This document shows, one piece after another, positions 38,868 through 53,324 of a DNA stretch of 64,000 nt. Below the pieces are notes generated by a model. That model was given only the letters and a program-made list of their open reading frames with translations. It ran no database searches and was not told where the DNA came from. The DNA is taken from the NCBI GenBank assembly GCA_036897525.1, contig JAYMTJ010000009.1, forward strand, positions 1 through 64,000, in the 5' to 3' direction. Both the position numbers and the translations under genes were made by a program. The stretch comes from Pelargonium x hortorum. Lineage: Eukaryota > Streptophyta > Magnoliopsida > Geraniales > Geraniaceae. Numbering within the stretch: the stretch's first letter is position 1; each line of letters starts with the position of its first letter.

Positions 38868-41800
38868 GAAAACGAGACTAGTAAGTATATGAAACGGATT
38901 CTTGTCGGATAGATCTTGGAACTTGTACTCTTGAGTTTAAAGGGTGGCACTAGGTCGCAGGAATAACTCACATTTAACAAAGCACTTTAGAATTCGAAAC
39001 CCCTCATCAATCGTCAGTTTCAAAACCACTTACATAAAACCAATAACTTAAGAGACTGAGCTAAGCCCTCTTATCTTTACTGTAGAAGCTCGGTTTTGGT
39101 AGCAGAGCAATCAGTTCTATAGACATAGCAATTTCTAAGCATTCAAATGGGTAATAGAACATTCTAGGTGTATTTCATTTTGGGCCTATACGAGGAAGGT
39201 CTTTTGTGAAACATAAGTAATTGTACAACCTTGGGCTAGAGCTCTTAAAAAGAAAAGCAGAAAGATATTGTGCAAAGATTAATGTCTTGTGAATTGGAGT
39301 ATACGCCCTTCTCTACATTTCTAGCAAAAAATCTCAAATAGATTGACAGAAAATAGCGGGTTGAAAAGTTAATAGAATGCAGAAGGTTAAAGTCCTGTCA
39401 TCGCAGTAAATTAAAGTAGAAGAACTTTAAGTATTCGGGGCATTAAAGAGGCGGGCACCTGTTAACTTACAAAGCTTAAGGGTACTATTAAACCCTAGTA
39501 ATAACTAAGTATATTGGTGGGGAGCCTTGGATATTCGGTGGCTACTTTTAGTAGGAATCCCGGCCGAAATAATTTAGAACGCTGTGGTAGAATACAATAC
39601 TGAAATTTATATAAACTTAAAAGGCATGCCTTTGCAGTATAGCCTAGTAAAAAATTAATACACTAAAGTAATCTTGTTGTTGATTTCAAACCCTGTCCCT
39701 AGCATATAGTATAGTAGAAAGGTAAAAGATCCCTTTATCTACGCGATTCCATTCCCAAGTCTTATATGGCCGGAACCCTGCCCATAGTATAGTAGGAAAT
39801 AGTTTTTCCAGCTCCCTCTCATACCGGCTTATATTATCAAAAATTCCTTTAAAGTAGGAATACTGTGGAATTCTTGTTCATGTTTTATCAAGGAAAGGAT
39901 ACGAACAGAAGCGGAGAGGAGAAAAAGAGTCTTTGTCTATAGATTTAGTAGAATCTTTTTTTAGGCTCTAGGGCAATACCCGTATGGAGAATTTAATACG
40001 AGTGGGGGTTAGTTGCCTGCTAATTAACAAAAAATATTGAGTATACGAAAACTCGTAACTCCTAGGATCTCCTAATCAAAATGCAGATTTCGTTATAAAA
40101 GACTCTAACTATTATTTAGACCCAAGTAGTTATAGTAATAAAAAAAACCTAGTTACGCTTTTCTGTAATAAAAGAGACTCTTCCCCCAGGAATTTGAAAC
40201 TGGAAACAAAGGGACATAGAAGCAACTTACTTAGTTCTTGTGAATACCTTTCAAATACAGGAACAAAAGCAGGGGCAGATAGATTTCTTAGGGGAGAAGT
40301 GAATCTCTAGACGGGACTCTAACCGGCGGTATTCCATTTCAATTAATCCGCTTTTTTCCAATTCATTATCTATTCTTGTTACTAATCATACAGGGAAAAG
40401 TATATACTAGATTCGTAAGAGAAGGAATTCTTTCACTTAAGCGATTTCTAAAACTGGGTTTAGGGTTATGCTTTTTTTCTAATAGAGTTGTAATGATTCC
40501 AGATAAGATAAGAGAAACTATAATGACTAATATAACTCCTAAACCTAATCACTTCTATTACTACTATCTATGTACAAGACCTTCCTTTTTAACTACTCTA
40601 AAGGGGAAACTAAAGAGATCAGTATAGTAAGTACAATAGGCTAAGGGAATAGTACCAATTAAGTAGAGGCTGGAACAAGATTTATAAGAAATCAATTAAG
40701 TTATAGCTAATAAGATTGTCAGAGTTTAGCTGCCGGTATTTCCGAAGAAAGAGGTCTAGTCTAATAAAAAGGATATATTATTGGAAATAGGTTTTCAAGA
40801 TACAGTAAGTTCAAGTAAAGTAATTATGAGAGAGGGACTTCTAGGATATAAAAAAAGAGTTACCTGTTTCTCAGTTGCCAATTCCAGACAATTTGGTCAA
40901 GTAGGAAGTCACAAGGAACTAAGCAAAACTGGATAGAAAAACGTAAGCAATTCAAAATAATCCTGTAAATCTCGAAGAGTCTCTTTGGTCTATCAAAATG
41001 ACCTTACAGGACACCTAAACTCGTGTTTTTTAAGCTATTTTATTTATAGATAGTAACTTTGGCACTGGTTCTAATGAATCCATACATACTCCTAAAGGTT
41101 ATAAGACAGGCTATTTATCTTTATATAATAGGGGTACTGCGAAGACTAACGAGTCTAGAAGAGTAGTACAAAGCATAGGAGAAGTAAGATACAGAAGAGA
41201 ATGGCTATGAGTAAAATGAAGATACAGAGTCCGGGTATAGCTTTTAAGAAAATAGGTCTAGGCAGTTTTCTTGTCTTTCAGATCCAGTTTCAAGTAGGAA
41301 GTGGTTTGACTTTTTCGGAGGTATTTACAGGCAATAGAGGTCCTTTTTTTGTCAGGGATTTGCTATTATTTATAAGTAAGGAATTTCTTACACTTTTATT
41401 GTAGATGGGATCGTTAGCCGTAGTAATAAGGGAGAGTTGTCTTTTCTTAGTAGCATATAAAGTCTTAGAGTTTTTGGCCGGGATACCTAGCTATGGACCC
41501 TTTTTATAGTATAAAAAATCCTAGCTTAGAGTAAAGAAACGCGGTTTGTATTATTTTATTATATATAGACTCAGAACCTACAGGAACACCTTATTTACGC
41601 ATATCTTTTACGCAGCACAAGATTAAGTAATAGTTTTCTAACGGAATGTCTACGAAGTTCGGCGTACTCGCTCAGATCTGGATCCTACCTTTGCGATTGA
41701 ATTTTTAGTACTTCATTTTAAAGCGATCCTGTCAAGTAGCTAAAACCCTTCATAGAGAAGAAGCGCTTTTACTTATTTTACTTATAGGGCAAACAAGTTC

Positions 41801-41905
41801 CTTAATGTGCACAATTGAAGTAGATACAGAATAATAAGGGATACTACTACACAATTACGTGTCTTCTCAATTCAAGAGTTAGATAAACTACGAGCAGCAG
41901 TCAGG

Positions 41906-41925
41906 TATATTCTTATATATTCTTA
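41906..41925 (+). repeat. exact 10-bp tandem duplication
   Basis: TATATTCTTA occurs twice without change. Confidence 0.85.
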
Positions 41926-44900
41926 ATTTTTTTAACGGAAGCTAATTTAGAAAGTCCTTTCGTTATGAAATTTTTTGTAGGTCACTCAATTATTATCCCC
42001 TCCTTTTTTCCCTTTGGAATAGACTATAGGGGCCCTTTAAAATCAAGAAGGTGATATCACAAAGAAATTTTATCTTACAAAAGCGGGCGTTTATCTAAGA
42101 ATTGAAAAGTAAGGAAGAAGTCTCTATTTGCTTAAACAAGAATACATAATAGGGGAAGCTGAGCATTAAGTCTCAATTCTAATTGTAGTTACACGAGGTA
42201 TTTAATAGTCTGGGTTTCGTTTCTATAAAAGGGTTGTCTTCTAGTATGGAGGTTCTCTTAAAATTAGCTAAGGGGTTTCGGTAGATACAAAATATAGCGA
42301 GAGGCTTTGCTTTGGGTAATTCTAAGAATTTGCCTTTAGCTCTATTGCTATTAAGGGGTAAATAATTCAAGAGTAAGCTGGTTAAGGAACACTAAGAGGA
42401 ATATTATTTTCCGGTTAATAAGATACCCAATAATAGGTATGCTCTTTTTTATAGGATAAAAGAGGAACTTCTATAGGCTTAGGGTAGGTTTTACCAGAAG
42501 GCTATGAGGCTAGTATAGACATTAAAAGTACGAGTAAACATGAAATCAAAGACATGCTTATTTAGAATTAAAAGTTAATTTATTATTCTGGCCAGAACTT
42601 ATAGAGCATTTTCTCAGTTATAAGCCGGTTTGGGATTCTTTTTTTTTAGGCTATAAGTTATGAGAAGAAAGTAAAAGTTTTGTAACTTTTTCGTTTACAG
42701 CCAGTACAGTAAAGGGTTTCTAATTCTAATCCAGAGAGTGATAGGCCTTGTTTATAGGATTCCTATAAGTAAGAAAGAAGCTCCTTGTTTTAGTGCATTT
42801 GCAAAGTCTTTCGGGATAAGTAAGATATGACGTCGAGTAAGTGTAGCAGTTGCTTTTAAGACTGAAGATAGTACTAAGAACTCTGTAAAAGTCCTGTTGT
42901 AGGGGGCTCCTGTGAAGTTAAACTCAAGTATGTTTAAGGACTCTTGTAATACATAAAAAAAAGTCAAGGCTAACATATCCCGGCTTGTAGGGTAATGATC
43001 TGCAGAATCTAGTTAAAACCTTGGCTCCTGTTCTGCTAGTTTTCTTTAAACTAAACAGAGTTTTAATTAATAAATAAAGCGTGCGAAAAAAGTCCCTAAA
43101 AAGTCTTAGGTCTTAGATAATAGACCCGACGAAAGTTCCTGTTAAACAAAACAATTTCTATGAATTTTGACCTTTTCCTTATTCTGTAACGCTGTTTTCA
43201 TTGCAAATTTCTCCTAAATAAAGTCTTATTATCCTTGGTTCCAGATTTTTTCCGGGATACCTAAAGCTGTAGTGCTTAGTAGAGATAGAGTTAGTAATAT
43301 ATTACCCTGCTTTCTCGAGTCAGAGGCTCCTTTCCTTTAATAATGTACTTCATTTGCTAGGGTATCCCTCTCAATTTTATAGCCAAGACTCATACATTTT
43401 CACTTTTTTGGCAGACAAAGACTTAGTTTTAACATCTTGACAAGAGATATCTTATGCTATATACAAAGATTAGGGTTAGGGTATCTAAAGATTTCAAAGT
43501 GCGGACTAAACGAGGGGTTATAGATAGAGTAGTCTTTGCTTTCTCTTATAAATTTCAGAGTTCTCCCTTTAATTTAAGGGAAATACTCTTAAGATAGGCT
43601 TTACGGGTTATATTCTATATATGATGTATAGGTAACATGCTGTTGGAAGTCTAATTTTTATCCTCCCTAATAGAAAGGCTCCTTGCAGCTACTAGAAATA
43701 AAAGCAAGAGGGGTAAAAAACGACAGGAACTCTCGCTTAAGATAAGAGCTAAAATGAGTACTTAAACTCTCCTCTGCATTATATACTTTTCATTTCCTTG
43801 CTATCTTATATATACGATCCTGAGGAGCTAAAATGCCCGGTTAATACGAACCCTAAGGGCCCCTTTCTAAAGGATCCAGGAACCCATTTATATACAGTAA
43901 AAAAGTTCTTATACCTAGTCAAAAAAGTAACCCAATGGGAAGAAATAAAGAAAAAACCAGAGTTGGTAAGCAGCCAAGTACAGACAATTATGCTAAAGCA
44001 AACAAAACTTTATTTCATAGAAAGACCCCCTGGAAAAACCTATTTTCTAGCTATCCCATTAATGGAGCCTACCTTAGTTTTCTTTCATTATTGTTAGGGC
44101 GCTTGCTTACTCCTGCTAACCTGTATTACTAACTTCGAGAACGCCTATTAAAGGGTACTCTTACTCTTCCTTAATATCCGTAGCTACTAGATTTAGAATT
44201 CACAATATTTAAACTAAAGCTAAAAAGACTGAAAGAGGTAAAGAGGTAGGGGTACAATGCTAAAAATCAAAAATCCTTGTATTCTGTAGGTAATGGTCTG
44301 AAATCTCTTGTACAAAGGTATCTCTAAGCGTGTCCATACCAGAGACCCATACTCGAGGACTAGGACTTAAGCAGGAGGCTCCTCCCTTTATCTTTTCCGC
44401 GTATTACCTTAATTATTTTACTTGGCTTTATATTTCACAAAATAGAGGATACTGGGTCTTATTATTACTTACTTTTCTATCTTTTTTTTTTGATTTCATA
44501 AAACAGAAACTCCTTCTGGGTACAAGGTTCTAAGTCAAAACTTAAGGAGGTTACTTCTAAATACTAATTTATAGGTAATAGTCAAAATGAAGGGCGCTGT
44601 CTAGGGTTAAGTACACTGATTTAAAAGGAGGCCCGTTTTAAGAAATTCATATACAAAATTTGTCTAGAACTCTGGATTAGAGTTTACCATTAATGTTTTG
44701 TCTAAGGATCCTTATTTACTACCATATGTCTGTCCTCAATCCCTTACAGAAATGTATACTGTAATAAATAGATACCTTGATTGAAATAGAGTTGATAATC
44801 CAATGTATTTGTTGTAGTGTGCAGCTCGAATAGCATGAGTCTTTGATTTTTCATTATCTAGCCCAGACATTTAACTAGCGCATCTCTTCTAAAGTACTTG

Positions 44901-45147
44901 GCACAGGGAAATCCCTTTAAAAGGAATAACTTTGTAGGCCTCTCTATAATCTATTTACTAAGCGAGAGATTGATTAACTTTTGGCATTGAAATACTCCAG
45001 ATTTGGAATTGAAGGTACAGGCATGAGTTCTCTTTTTTTCGTAGAAACATCCTCTTTATAGACCCGTTCCCTATTCTAAAGCAGCGAACTTCCGGAAGCA
45101 TTCCCATAACAAAAGGAAGTTGCTCAATTAGCTCTAAAGATCTCTTA

Positions 45148-45165
45148 TTAGAATTAGAATTAGAA
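45148..45165 (+). repeat. (TTAGAA)3
   Basis: Three exact copies of a hexamer. Shorter tandem duplications of the same sort occur at 47349 (GCTAAGCA twice), 52983 (TTGCTTAA twice), 61659 (ACGTTAT twice) and 62706 (TTAGTAAC twice). Confidence 0.8.
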
Positions 45166-48100
45166 AAGCTCCCGTACAAGAGGAAATCCAGGACTTTTTT
45201 TCTCAAGCTCCTTCCCGAAAAACAAGTAAAAGCGCTGGTTTAAATCCGGCTTGACTAGGGGCCTCCCTTTTAGAGATTTGCATTATGCCCTTATACAGGG
45301 TTTTAAATTCATTATACTTGTTGACTTGCTCGGTAGTTATTAAATTAAGTTATTAGAAAGGCCCCAATCTTTCTATTTTATTGCTTAAACCTAAATTTGC
45401 ACCGTTATATAGTACATATGAGTAAATGAAGCCCTTTCTTAGTCTGCTATTTCACAGGGACCCCTTTACTTACTATAAAATAATAAGATATTTTAATTGG
45501 AAAGTCAAATAGAGGCGTATACTCTATTTTAGGGAGCTTCTCTTGGCTGTAAAGTATAAGTCCTAATCGAAATTTCATATCAGTTTTTCTCAGATACAAG
45601 GCAAGTGTACGCTTTTCACGAGACTCATAAGTTTTTTTATTTACCAATCTACTTTCTGGAATTCCTATTTTAAGTCAAACTTTCTTAATGACAAAGAACT
45701 TTTTTTTGTAAAGGCGCAGGTGTTAACTAGGGTACAGAAGCTTGTAATTTAAGAAAAAACCAATTCCTTTTTAGCTATTTCCCGATAAGGTTTCGTCAAG
45801 AGGATTCCCCGGAGTTAATAGGGGCTTTTGACCCCAGACTACACAGACAGAAGGATCTCATTTTAATAAGCCCTTACTCGCAGTTGAGCTAGAATTCCAG
45901 TAGCATATAGAATGAGTAAGCTCTGGGGCTTTAATAAAGAAGTGGGGTCCTATAAAATCTAGTGTAAAATGTAAAAACAAAAATTCCTGCTACGACTTGT
46001 TATATTCTTTAGGCAATATTAAAGTCGCATTTCTATTTGAATTATTAAAGGAGAGTTAGGACCTTGCTAAGTAAATATCTCTAATCTCTCTTTAAACTCA
46101 AATTGCATTTTGTTCCTTTAGGCTAACTAAGAGAAATTAAATGTATATAGGATTCCGGCCTATACTAAATACGTAAAACTTAAATGAAAGAAATTCTTAT
46201 TTCGTGCAATAGGAACTCCTTAGTGTAGCTTTGTTATTAAACTTTTAACACTTACGTGAATTTGACTGGGATTCAGGACTACCCTAGTAAAGGTACCAAG
46301 CACCTTCCAGAAGAGATACCCCATTATTACTGTCCAAGAAAGGCTTCCCACCCCTGTTTGCTCTATGCGCCTGGGGATCCCCTATAAGGAGTACGCGGAA
46401 TTACCGAACTTCTTTTTAAATCAACTTAAATAAATACAAGGGCCATCTATGCTAACTGAATATGTAATTGCTTAATAGATACAGGTCTCCTCTTTTTCGG
46501 CTTTTAAATTGAAGATTTTTGAAGATTATAGAATATTAAATACTAAGAAACTGAGGATCCTTAGTCATGAGACAAAAAAACCTTTCAAAAGTAAAGACTT
46601 TCAAATCCTAAAGAAAATAAGGAGGATTCAATACAATAAAGCCTACGTTATTAACTAAGATGTCATTTATCCTGAATTCGGGTACCTTCTTAAGCTTAAG
46701 TAAGCTCTTTCCTCAAAGTGGGATTTTGAAGCCCGTACCAAAATAGAAAGATATTAAAAATGAAGTCTATTCTATATCTATACTATAAAGGGACCTAGCT
46801 TCCATGTAATCAATTTGAGTTTCTTTTCACAATGACGCTTCCGCGCCTCTATCTCTTGTGTTTTAACCCTTTAATTCAAACAGAAAGACTCGTTATACTT
46901 GGTGCCCGCCCTCTTAATTAAGATCTAATCTTTGAACTAATACCATAACGCTAGAGTACGGGATACTGGTGGATAAACTGCACTGGGCTGCGGGACTTTG
47001 GCGAAGAACTCTACTGCTTACTTTTCAGAGCAATCCTGCAATTTAACCCCCCCAAAAAAGGAAAGGGCATTACAGATAGTCAATAACTCTCAAACTATTA
47101 TAGGACTAGGACCCCCATTTAGAAATAGACTTAGTTTTTGTACCCATATTTTATGTTCAAGAAGAGACTTAATTCACACCAAATTTTAGGAATGCCTTGT
47201 TAAGTAATTCTGAGTTTGAGGTCACTGAAGTGATAGAGTTCCGTTATCTTCTGTATGATATATAATGAAGTTCACCCTTACGAAGAAGAATAAAGTTTCT
47301 AAACTCCTGAGATTTTTTTAGTTAGATTTAGATCCTGAACTGAGAAAAGCTAAGCAGCTAAGCAAAAGTGCAAAAAAACCTTAGACTAAGTCCTCCTTGT
47401 TTTTTGTAAAAACGAATTTCTACTCTACTTCTTAACTCTGGGTTCCTATACTAATAACTAGACTTTTACGTATTTATTATTAAAACTTTACTTTAATTTC
47501 CTTTTTTTAATGTCACAGAGTCTGGCCACCCAAAAGCCATCTAAACTTTTTTCTTATCTTGTAAAAAAGGGGTACTTCTAAAAAAGGCACTAAGACGTAA
47601 TAAAGCCAATATTGAGTAAAATAAACTCTACAAAGGACACCCTGTTTTATTTACTGTAGGAAGCTCTAGATTCCCCTAAGGCGCAAAAATTCTATAGTTG
47701 ATTTCTCATTTTTAACAGAGTAGACCCTACGAGAAAGGGGGTTTTTGTTATATCACAAGATACAGGGGGTACTCTAGGGGCTCCTTTTCGAAGTTCTTTT
47801 TAAGAGTATAAACTTAGGTAGTACTTTTCCCTACTAGAAAATCCTTTTTTAAAAGACCCCTAATACCATACATAAAGTAGTACTTTAGGTTTCGGTATTA
47901 GGATTCAAGGCTGGTAGTCGTCTTAAAGGTTTGTATTGTATAACTTAGATGATGTCGTGTCGTTAAAGGTAAAAATTCTATTCTAAATTAATTAAAAAGT
48001 AGTTATTTGATCAAAATGATGCCCTATAAGGTCCCGCATTGGTATGAATACTCCTCTCCTATAAACTCTAAAAGACAAATAAATACGTATTCCCGCTATA

Positions 48101-48822
48101 AGAAAAGAAGGCTGCACAAAGCCCCATAACAATAAAAGAGTAAGTAGGTCTCGCTTATAGGAAAGGTATAATCACCATAAGGCTCATAAGACTGAGAGGG
48201 GTTTAGCTGTTAAGAGGACTAGTAAGAAAGATAGAGAATCCGGGTTCTAAGAAGGTTAAAGCTATAGGTATTAAAGATTCTAACATTAATAAAACAAGTA
48301 AGACAAGTAAAATAAAGCTAGAGGTCAACGAGTACAAACAGCTAGGAAGGAATCTTTAGCCCAGGGAAATGCTTAAAAACGACGGGTTTTCCTCTTGTTA
48401 TTGTTATGCCCTTTTGAGTACCTAAGGGACAGTAAACAGAAAAGTAAAGTCATAAGCAATTCAATTTATAGGGAATATCCGCTAAAAAAAGGTTTTAATG
48501 TACAAGCAAATGGGCATACAAGAAGCTCCTTATATTGTTGAAAGGAATCTGGATTTGTTATCTTTAGCTTTATTTGAAAGTCTTTTATTCCAAATAAAGT
48601 AAATTGAACTCAAGCTAAAGTTTTTTTCAGTAATGACAAGGACAAGATAGAGAATATAAAAAATCTGACTTATGAGGTGGGTCCTTATTTTGTTTAGTAG
48701 AAGATAGTGTGTGTGAGTAGTCAAAGTGGTACTCTTTCTTGCTTGTTAGCATTTTAATTACGTATATATAAATGATTCATATAAACTCTGGTTATAGTCA
48801 AAAAGTAAGCAGTTATGCTCTT

Positions 48823-48896
48823 TGGAGTGTAGCCAAGTGGTAGAGCACTGGTTAGTTTGCCCGTGATGCGCGAGTTCAAAGTCCTGTTGTTCTCAT
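48823..48896 (+). pseudogene. tRNA-Gln-like remnant
   Basis: The first 25 bases match about 22 positions of bacterial/mitochondrial trnQ(UUG), including the TAGCCAAGTGGTA block that spans positions 8-9 and the D arm. The middle, where the anticodon arm should be, no longer pairs and the UUG anticodon is gone. A T-arm-like GAGTTCAAAGTCC follows, with an extra base in the loop. The 5' acceptor bases GGAGTGT find no partner at the 3' end. I read it as a decayed trnQ, but a trnH origin is also conceivable because ATGCGCGAGTTCAA resembles plastid trnH. The sequence shows a D arm and a T arm; the identity is inferred. Confidence 0.4.
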
Positions 48897-51800
48897 TCTA
48901 GCCAAGATCTCAGGCATTTAATATCACAAAAGGAGGAATTGAGAACAATTAGACATACGAAAAAGTGTTCTACTAAATTAGAGAAGGTACAAATACATAC
49001 ACTTTACTAATTACGGAGTTGTGGGAAACACTTGTTTTGGTACTAAAGTCTAATAGAACTTTGTTCTACATACGGGATTTACCGACAAGAAGAAGCAGGG
49101 AATTTTAGGAGTTGGATTTTAAGTCTGATAAAAAAATGAGCAGTTTCAAGTAAGGTAGAAAAGTCTATCATTTAAAGTCATTATCCAAAATGCAATTGAT
49201 TGAGAGATTGAGGTATACCCCCCTGTTTGTTGTGTTGTAGCCGCTTAATTATGCGAGACTTTATTTTATCAAAAATAAAGACTAAGTTGGTCGGGGTAGT
49301 GCAAGTTTTGTTTTTACGGTAGAGTAGTCGATATAACAAAAACTAAAAACGGAGTCGAATGCTTGTATAAAAATTCTTAACTTGTTCTTTTGAAAGAGTT
49401 TAAAGTAACTTGGCACCCTCATCTGTTGTTTTATCTAGAATTCGCTTGGATTTCAAGTTGAGATGAATCCATTGTATTAGAAAGTTTTCATTTTACATTA
49501 GCTTCAACTTAGAATTAGAAGTTTTTAGAAAAGATTCTGTAAAATGGAACAGAAAGCCCTCCTTTTACAAAAAAAAAAAGCATGGGGGTTTTGTAAGATT
49601 GAGTTTAGCGCATGAATATAGCCTTGTTTATAGGGTATTCCTAATAGGAAATATGAAATCCAGGAGAGCGCATACTCTATACTCCTTAGCTATTTGCGGA
49701 CAGGGATCTAGTCCTACTTCCTTGAGGAATACTGTTTATGAGCACTTTTTCTTTAATAGAAAAAAGTTATAAACTCCGAACTGCTCTTTTTTTATCTTCA
49801 CCACAGGGCATCCACCTAGAAGCTTTCATTCTTGTGGGTTTTATTAGCTAAAAAAAAGCTTCTTATAGTTTCAGATCCCAGACGAAATTTCCACGGATTA
49901 TTCTTAACTTGAAATAAGTATAGCAAATCCCTTTTTATACTATTACTTTAACTTTTATTTACTTTGTATCAACTCTAGTTCATTTTTTATCCTAATTATA
50001 ACCTTACAAGCCCTTTTAGTTATACTCACAATTCGTAACACAACTAACGGACTTTTCTACCCCCTATCTTAGGAACTCAAAAGTAAGTTTCTACATAGGT
50101 TCGAATCAATCAAATTGCTCCCATTAAAAACAGAAAAAAGAATCAAATAGAGTAATGAGTCCTTTTCCGTAAAAGCGAATAAAAACCTTTTTGAGGTTGT
50201 TCTGTTTTATTGGATTTCTTTACTTTTATACTACGATCCATAATTGTTAAAGCAAGGACTCCAATACCTGTGATAGTAATTTAAGGTGATTAAAACCAGT
50301 GACATAGGCGCGTTCACTTCTTTGCTTTAACCAGCAGAACAATTCAATTACATTATAATTCAGTTTATTTCATGATTGACTAGAAAAAAAAAGGAAATTT
50401 CCAGTTTCTTTATTAAGAGTTCTCTTGACTTTAATTTATTCACTAAATCCTTGTCATAACTGAATTTAGTAAGGTCAAAATTTGTTAAAGTTTCTAAAAC
50501 TAACTAAACTCCTCATTCATATACAGCCCTTAACTCCACCCCTAAATTATTCGTAATTTTATTACATGCATGCTAAGTCTAGTAATTAATAAGTTGCTAG
50601 ACCAAATCATAGAAAAATGCGCTTTTTTAGGATACCCCTAAAGAAGAAGTATGAAACCAAGTGATGCCGCAAACGAGTCCCTACTAAAGCAATAAAATGT
50701 CCCTTTAAAAGTACGTCTTTAAAATATATAAAGAGGTACACATATAGAAAAGTCAAGCCTGATAACCCCTGCAGGCTAAACGAATAAGCAGCTTTCAGCG
50801 AATAGTCTGTCTCCAATAGTAAGCAGTGGATACTAATGTTATCAAAAGATCTCTTACACTTTGCTCATAATTCTACATCAATTTACTTAAAAAAGAGAAC
50901 CTTTCGTTTTCATTAAAATAACTCGCATAAGCATAAGAGAGAGCCCCTTTACCCTCGGCAGTGAGTTTTATTCAAGGTTAACAGTTTACTTTATCTCATT
51001 TCAGGTAAACCGGAGTCCAAAATTTAACAATGCGATTATTTGTTGAGTTTATTTACTGCCGTGAGTAAACTTTTTTAAAAATTATTATAGGCTTGCTTAC
51101 TCATAATGATCCATACTATAAACAATAAATATCGGAAGAAGTTCTAAGGCATTACAACTAACCTAATCTTACAAAACAAAAGCCAACGAAGACCCTCCTT
51201 GAGTCAAAATACAAAGCTACTCACCTGCAAGGTTGACGAAAGCTATAATGAAATCTGAATTATAATTTAAATGTAAAGCATTAATAAAACCATTTAATAA
51301 ATAGGTTGCCACTTAGACTCATAAATTGACTCGCGAATAAGAAGAGGCCTAAAGAGGGAAACCTCTCTTATTTATATACGTTAAGTGTAAGTCTTTTTGT
51401 GTCCCAGGTTAGTCATAGATAGGGACCATACAAGATTTCAGTCGGAATCTAGGGTTGCTATTCATTCCTACATACCATGCAGAGAGAGGTGCAAATTCCT
51501 ACTATATTCACTCATAAAAAGAAAAAGTGAGAGTTTTCCCTATGAGGGAACCCCCTATCGAAATCTGTATCCGATACAGAAACCTATTAATATTAAGGGT
51601 ACTACTAAATCTAATCCCTTTTTATGGCTTTATCTTCTGTTTGTACTCTAGATCCTTTTACTAGCAGCGTATACATAACTAATTACAACTATTATAATTA
51701 GAATTATGTCCATAATCCAAAACGGGTGCATATGCCTCTACTCTAATACTCTTACTACCCGAACCAAACCAGACATTGCGAAATTAAAGGGCCCTAACCC

Positions 51801-52919
51801 AGGACCCCTTGTTAGGGATGTATGTATAGCTTTTTTTTTTGTTGAATCAATTTATTGGGAAATGCTAGAATTTTACTAAACAAGAATAAATAAACTCTAT
51901 TTTTCTTTTCAGGCAATTTATGTCTCTCATGTCTAAAATAGAAACTGTGGAAAGGCTACAGTAATAAAGAACAGAGTAACGGAATGCTCAGTCAACTTAT
52001 CTAATTCAAATTCCCCGTAAAGAACTCGTTTTCTAGTTAACACTTAAGTTCTAAAATTACTGTTTTATTCAGCAGTTAAGTTTGAATAAAAGTCCTAGAC
52101 CAATAAAAACAAAACAGCGGAGTTCCTGTAATCTATTGTGAGCAATTCCCTTTGTACATAAGAAATAGATCTTTTTAAGGTCAAGTTATAGTAAACTTAT
52201 GTAAGGTAAGGGGAATAAGAAAAATTTGGATGTCATCTACTCGTGTTTTTGATGTGTCATACTCATACTCTCGATAGAGAATTTGGCTGCAGTTTCATAA
52301 AGGTTTGATGTTGGTAAATCCCTGAATATGCGCCCTGCTTTATAATGATTCACTTGGATACTCCTTTACAAATGTAAGTGCCCAAAAAAGAGAAACTATA
52401 GGTATTCCATATTGCGCTAAGTAGAAGTTTAAAGTATCAATAGGGAATAAAGTAAATCAAGGATTTGTTAAGCTAGTTAGATTTACCTAAACGCTTCTTT
52501 TTTTTACGGTCCTTCAAATATCTTCGCGACTATTTAGGAAGACTTAAGGGTCATAATGGAACATAAGTCTTTCACGGGTATGGGGAGGATAAGGCCGTAA
52601 TTCGCGGATCTAGCAGGCGTATTTATTAGATGAAAGATTGTAATCGAAAAGCACAATTAAAGATTTGTGTAATGCTTAAATAATGTAAAAACTCCCAAAT
52701 ATATTATTATAAAGAAAGCCAAAGCACTTCTAAATACTTAGCTACTTAGTAAAATATGCCTAATTTAATTCTATTCAAGTTTTTTTCTTATAACTTAAAT
52801 GAGCACACTATTCTATAGTGAAAACGTAGTATCCTAAATTAAATACTAAAGCCCGATTCCTACTTGCATTTAAGAAGTCCTATTGGATTAATTCGGTTCC
52901 AAAAAATGAAAACTTAGTC
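48897..52919. other. gene-free AT-rich DNA
   Basis: Between the trnQ-like remnant and the tRNA-like cluster I find only short frames (84 codons at most, 51397-51651), a poly-T run near 51.83 kb and a nine-base promoter-core match at 50932. No gene is supported. Confidence 0.55.
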
Positions 52920-52985
52920 ATAGTGACACGGTTTTGAACCTATGAACTGAGCATTGAAAGTTTTATTATTAAAAAACCTAATTTG
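52920..52985 (-). pseudogene. possible tRNA-Met-like 3' half
   Basis: Minus-strand sequence CTTTCAATGCTCAGTTCATAG followed by GTTCAAAACC loosely follows the anticodon-loop-to-T-arm part of plastid-type elongator trnM. No 5' half with a D arm is visible. Weak on its own; it is listed because three further minus-strand tRNA-like segments follow within 1.4 kb. Confidence 0.18.
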
Positions 52986-53324
52986 CTTAATTGCTTAATA
53001 CAGCGAGTTTCTATTCGCGGTTATAAAGTTACCTATTATCCTATAGAACTTTTCTTTTTTCTACAAAATGAAATTTTGCTTTTTTAGACACATTTCTAAA
53101 TTAAGAGTCCGTTAATGTTAATAAAGCTCCGAGAAATGGAAAAGTATAGGCCCCGCACAGTCTTCTTTTCAAATTCTTTGGTCTTTATCTATTCCTAACG
53201 AAACAAAAATTATCTTAAAAAGTGGTTTAAGGAAGTCTATCAGTTAAGACATATTCCTATAACTCGGTGTTTTCTAGATTAAGAGCTAAGCCCTGCCCTC
53301 ACTCATAGTGATTTCGTTTTTTTT

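Larger units (their letters stand above)
38868..48822. other. gene-free AT-rich DNA
   Basis: The longest frame is 99 codons (43798-44097, plus); overlapping frames on the same strand and no familiar motif argue against it being real. The 48.15-48.35 kb part is rich in AAG, GCT and AAA triplets like the 0.7 kb tract, with many stops. A TTAGGGTTAGGG at 43470 is telomere-like only by accident. Nothing else seen. Confidence 0.55.

Noticed and set aside
43470-43481. TTAGGGTTAGGG, telomere-like
   Set aside because: Only two units in the interior of the window; plant telomeres are TTTAGGG and much longer.
43798-44097. 99-codon plus-strand frame
   Set aside because: Unrecognisable product, overlapped by a 65-codon frame in another phase on the same strand, within chance length.
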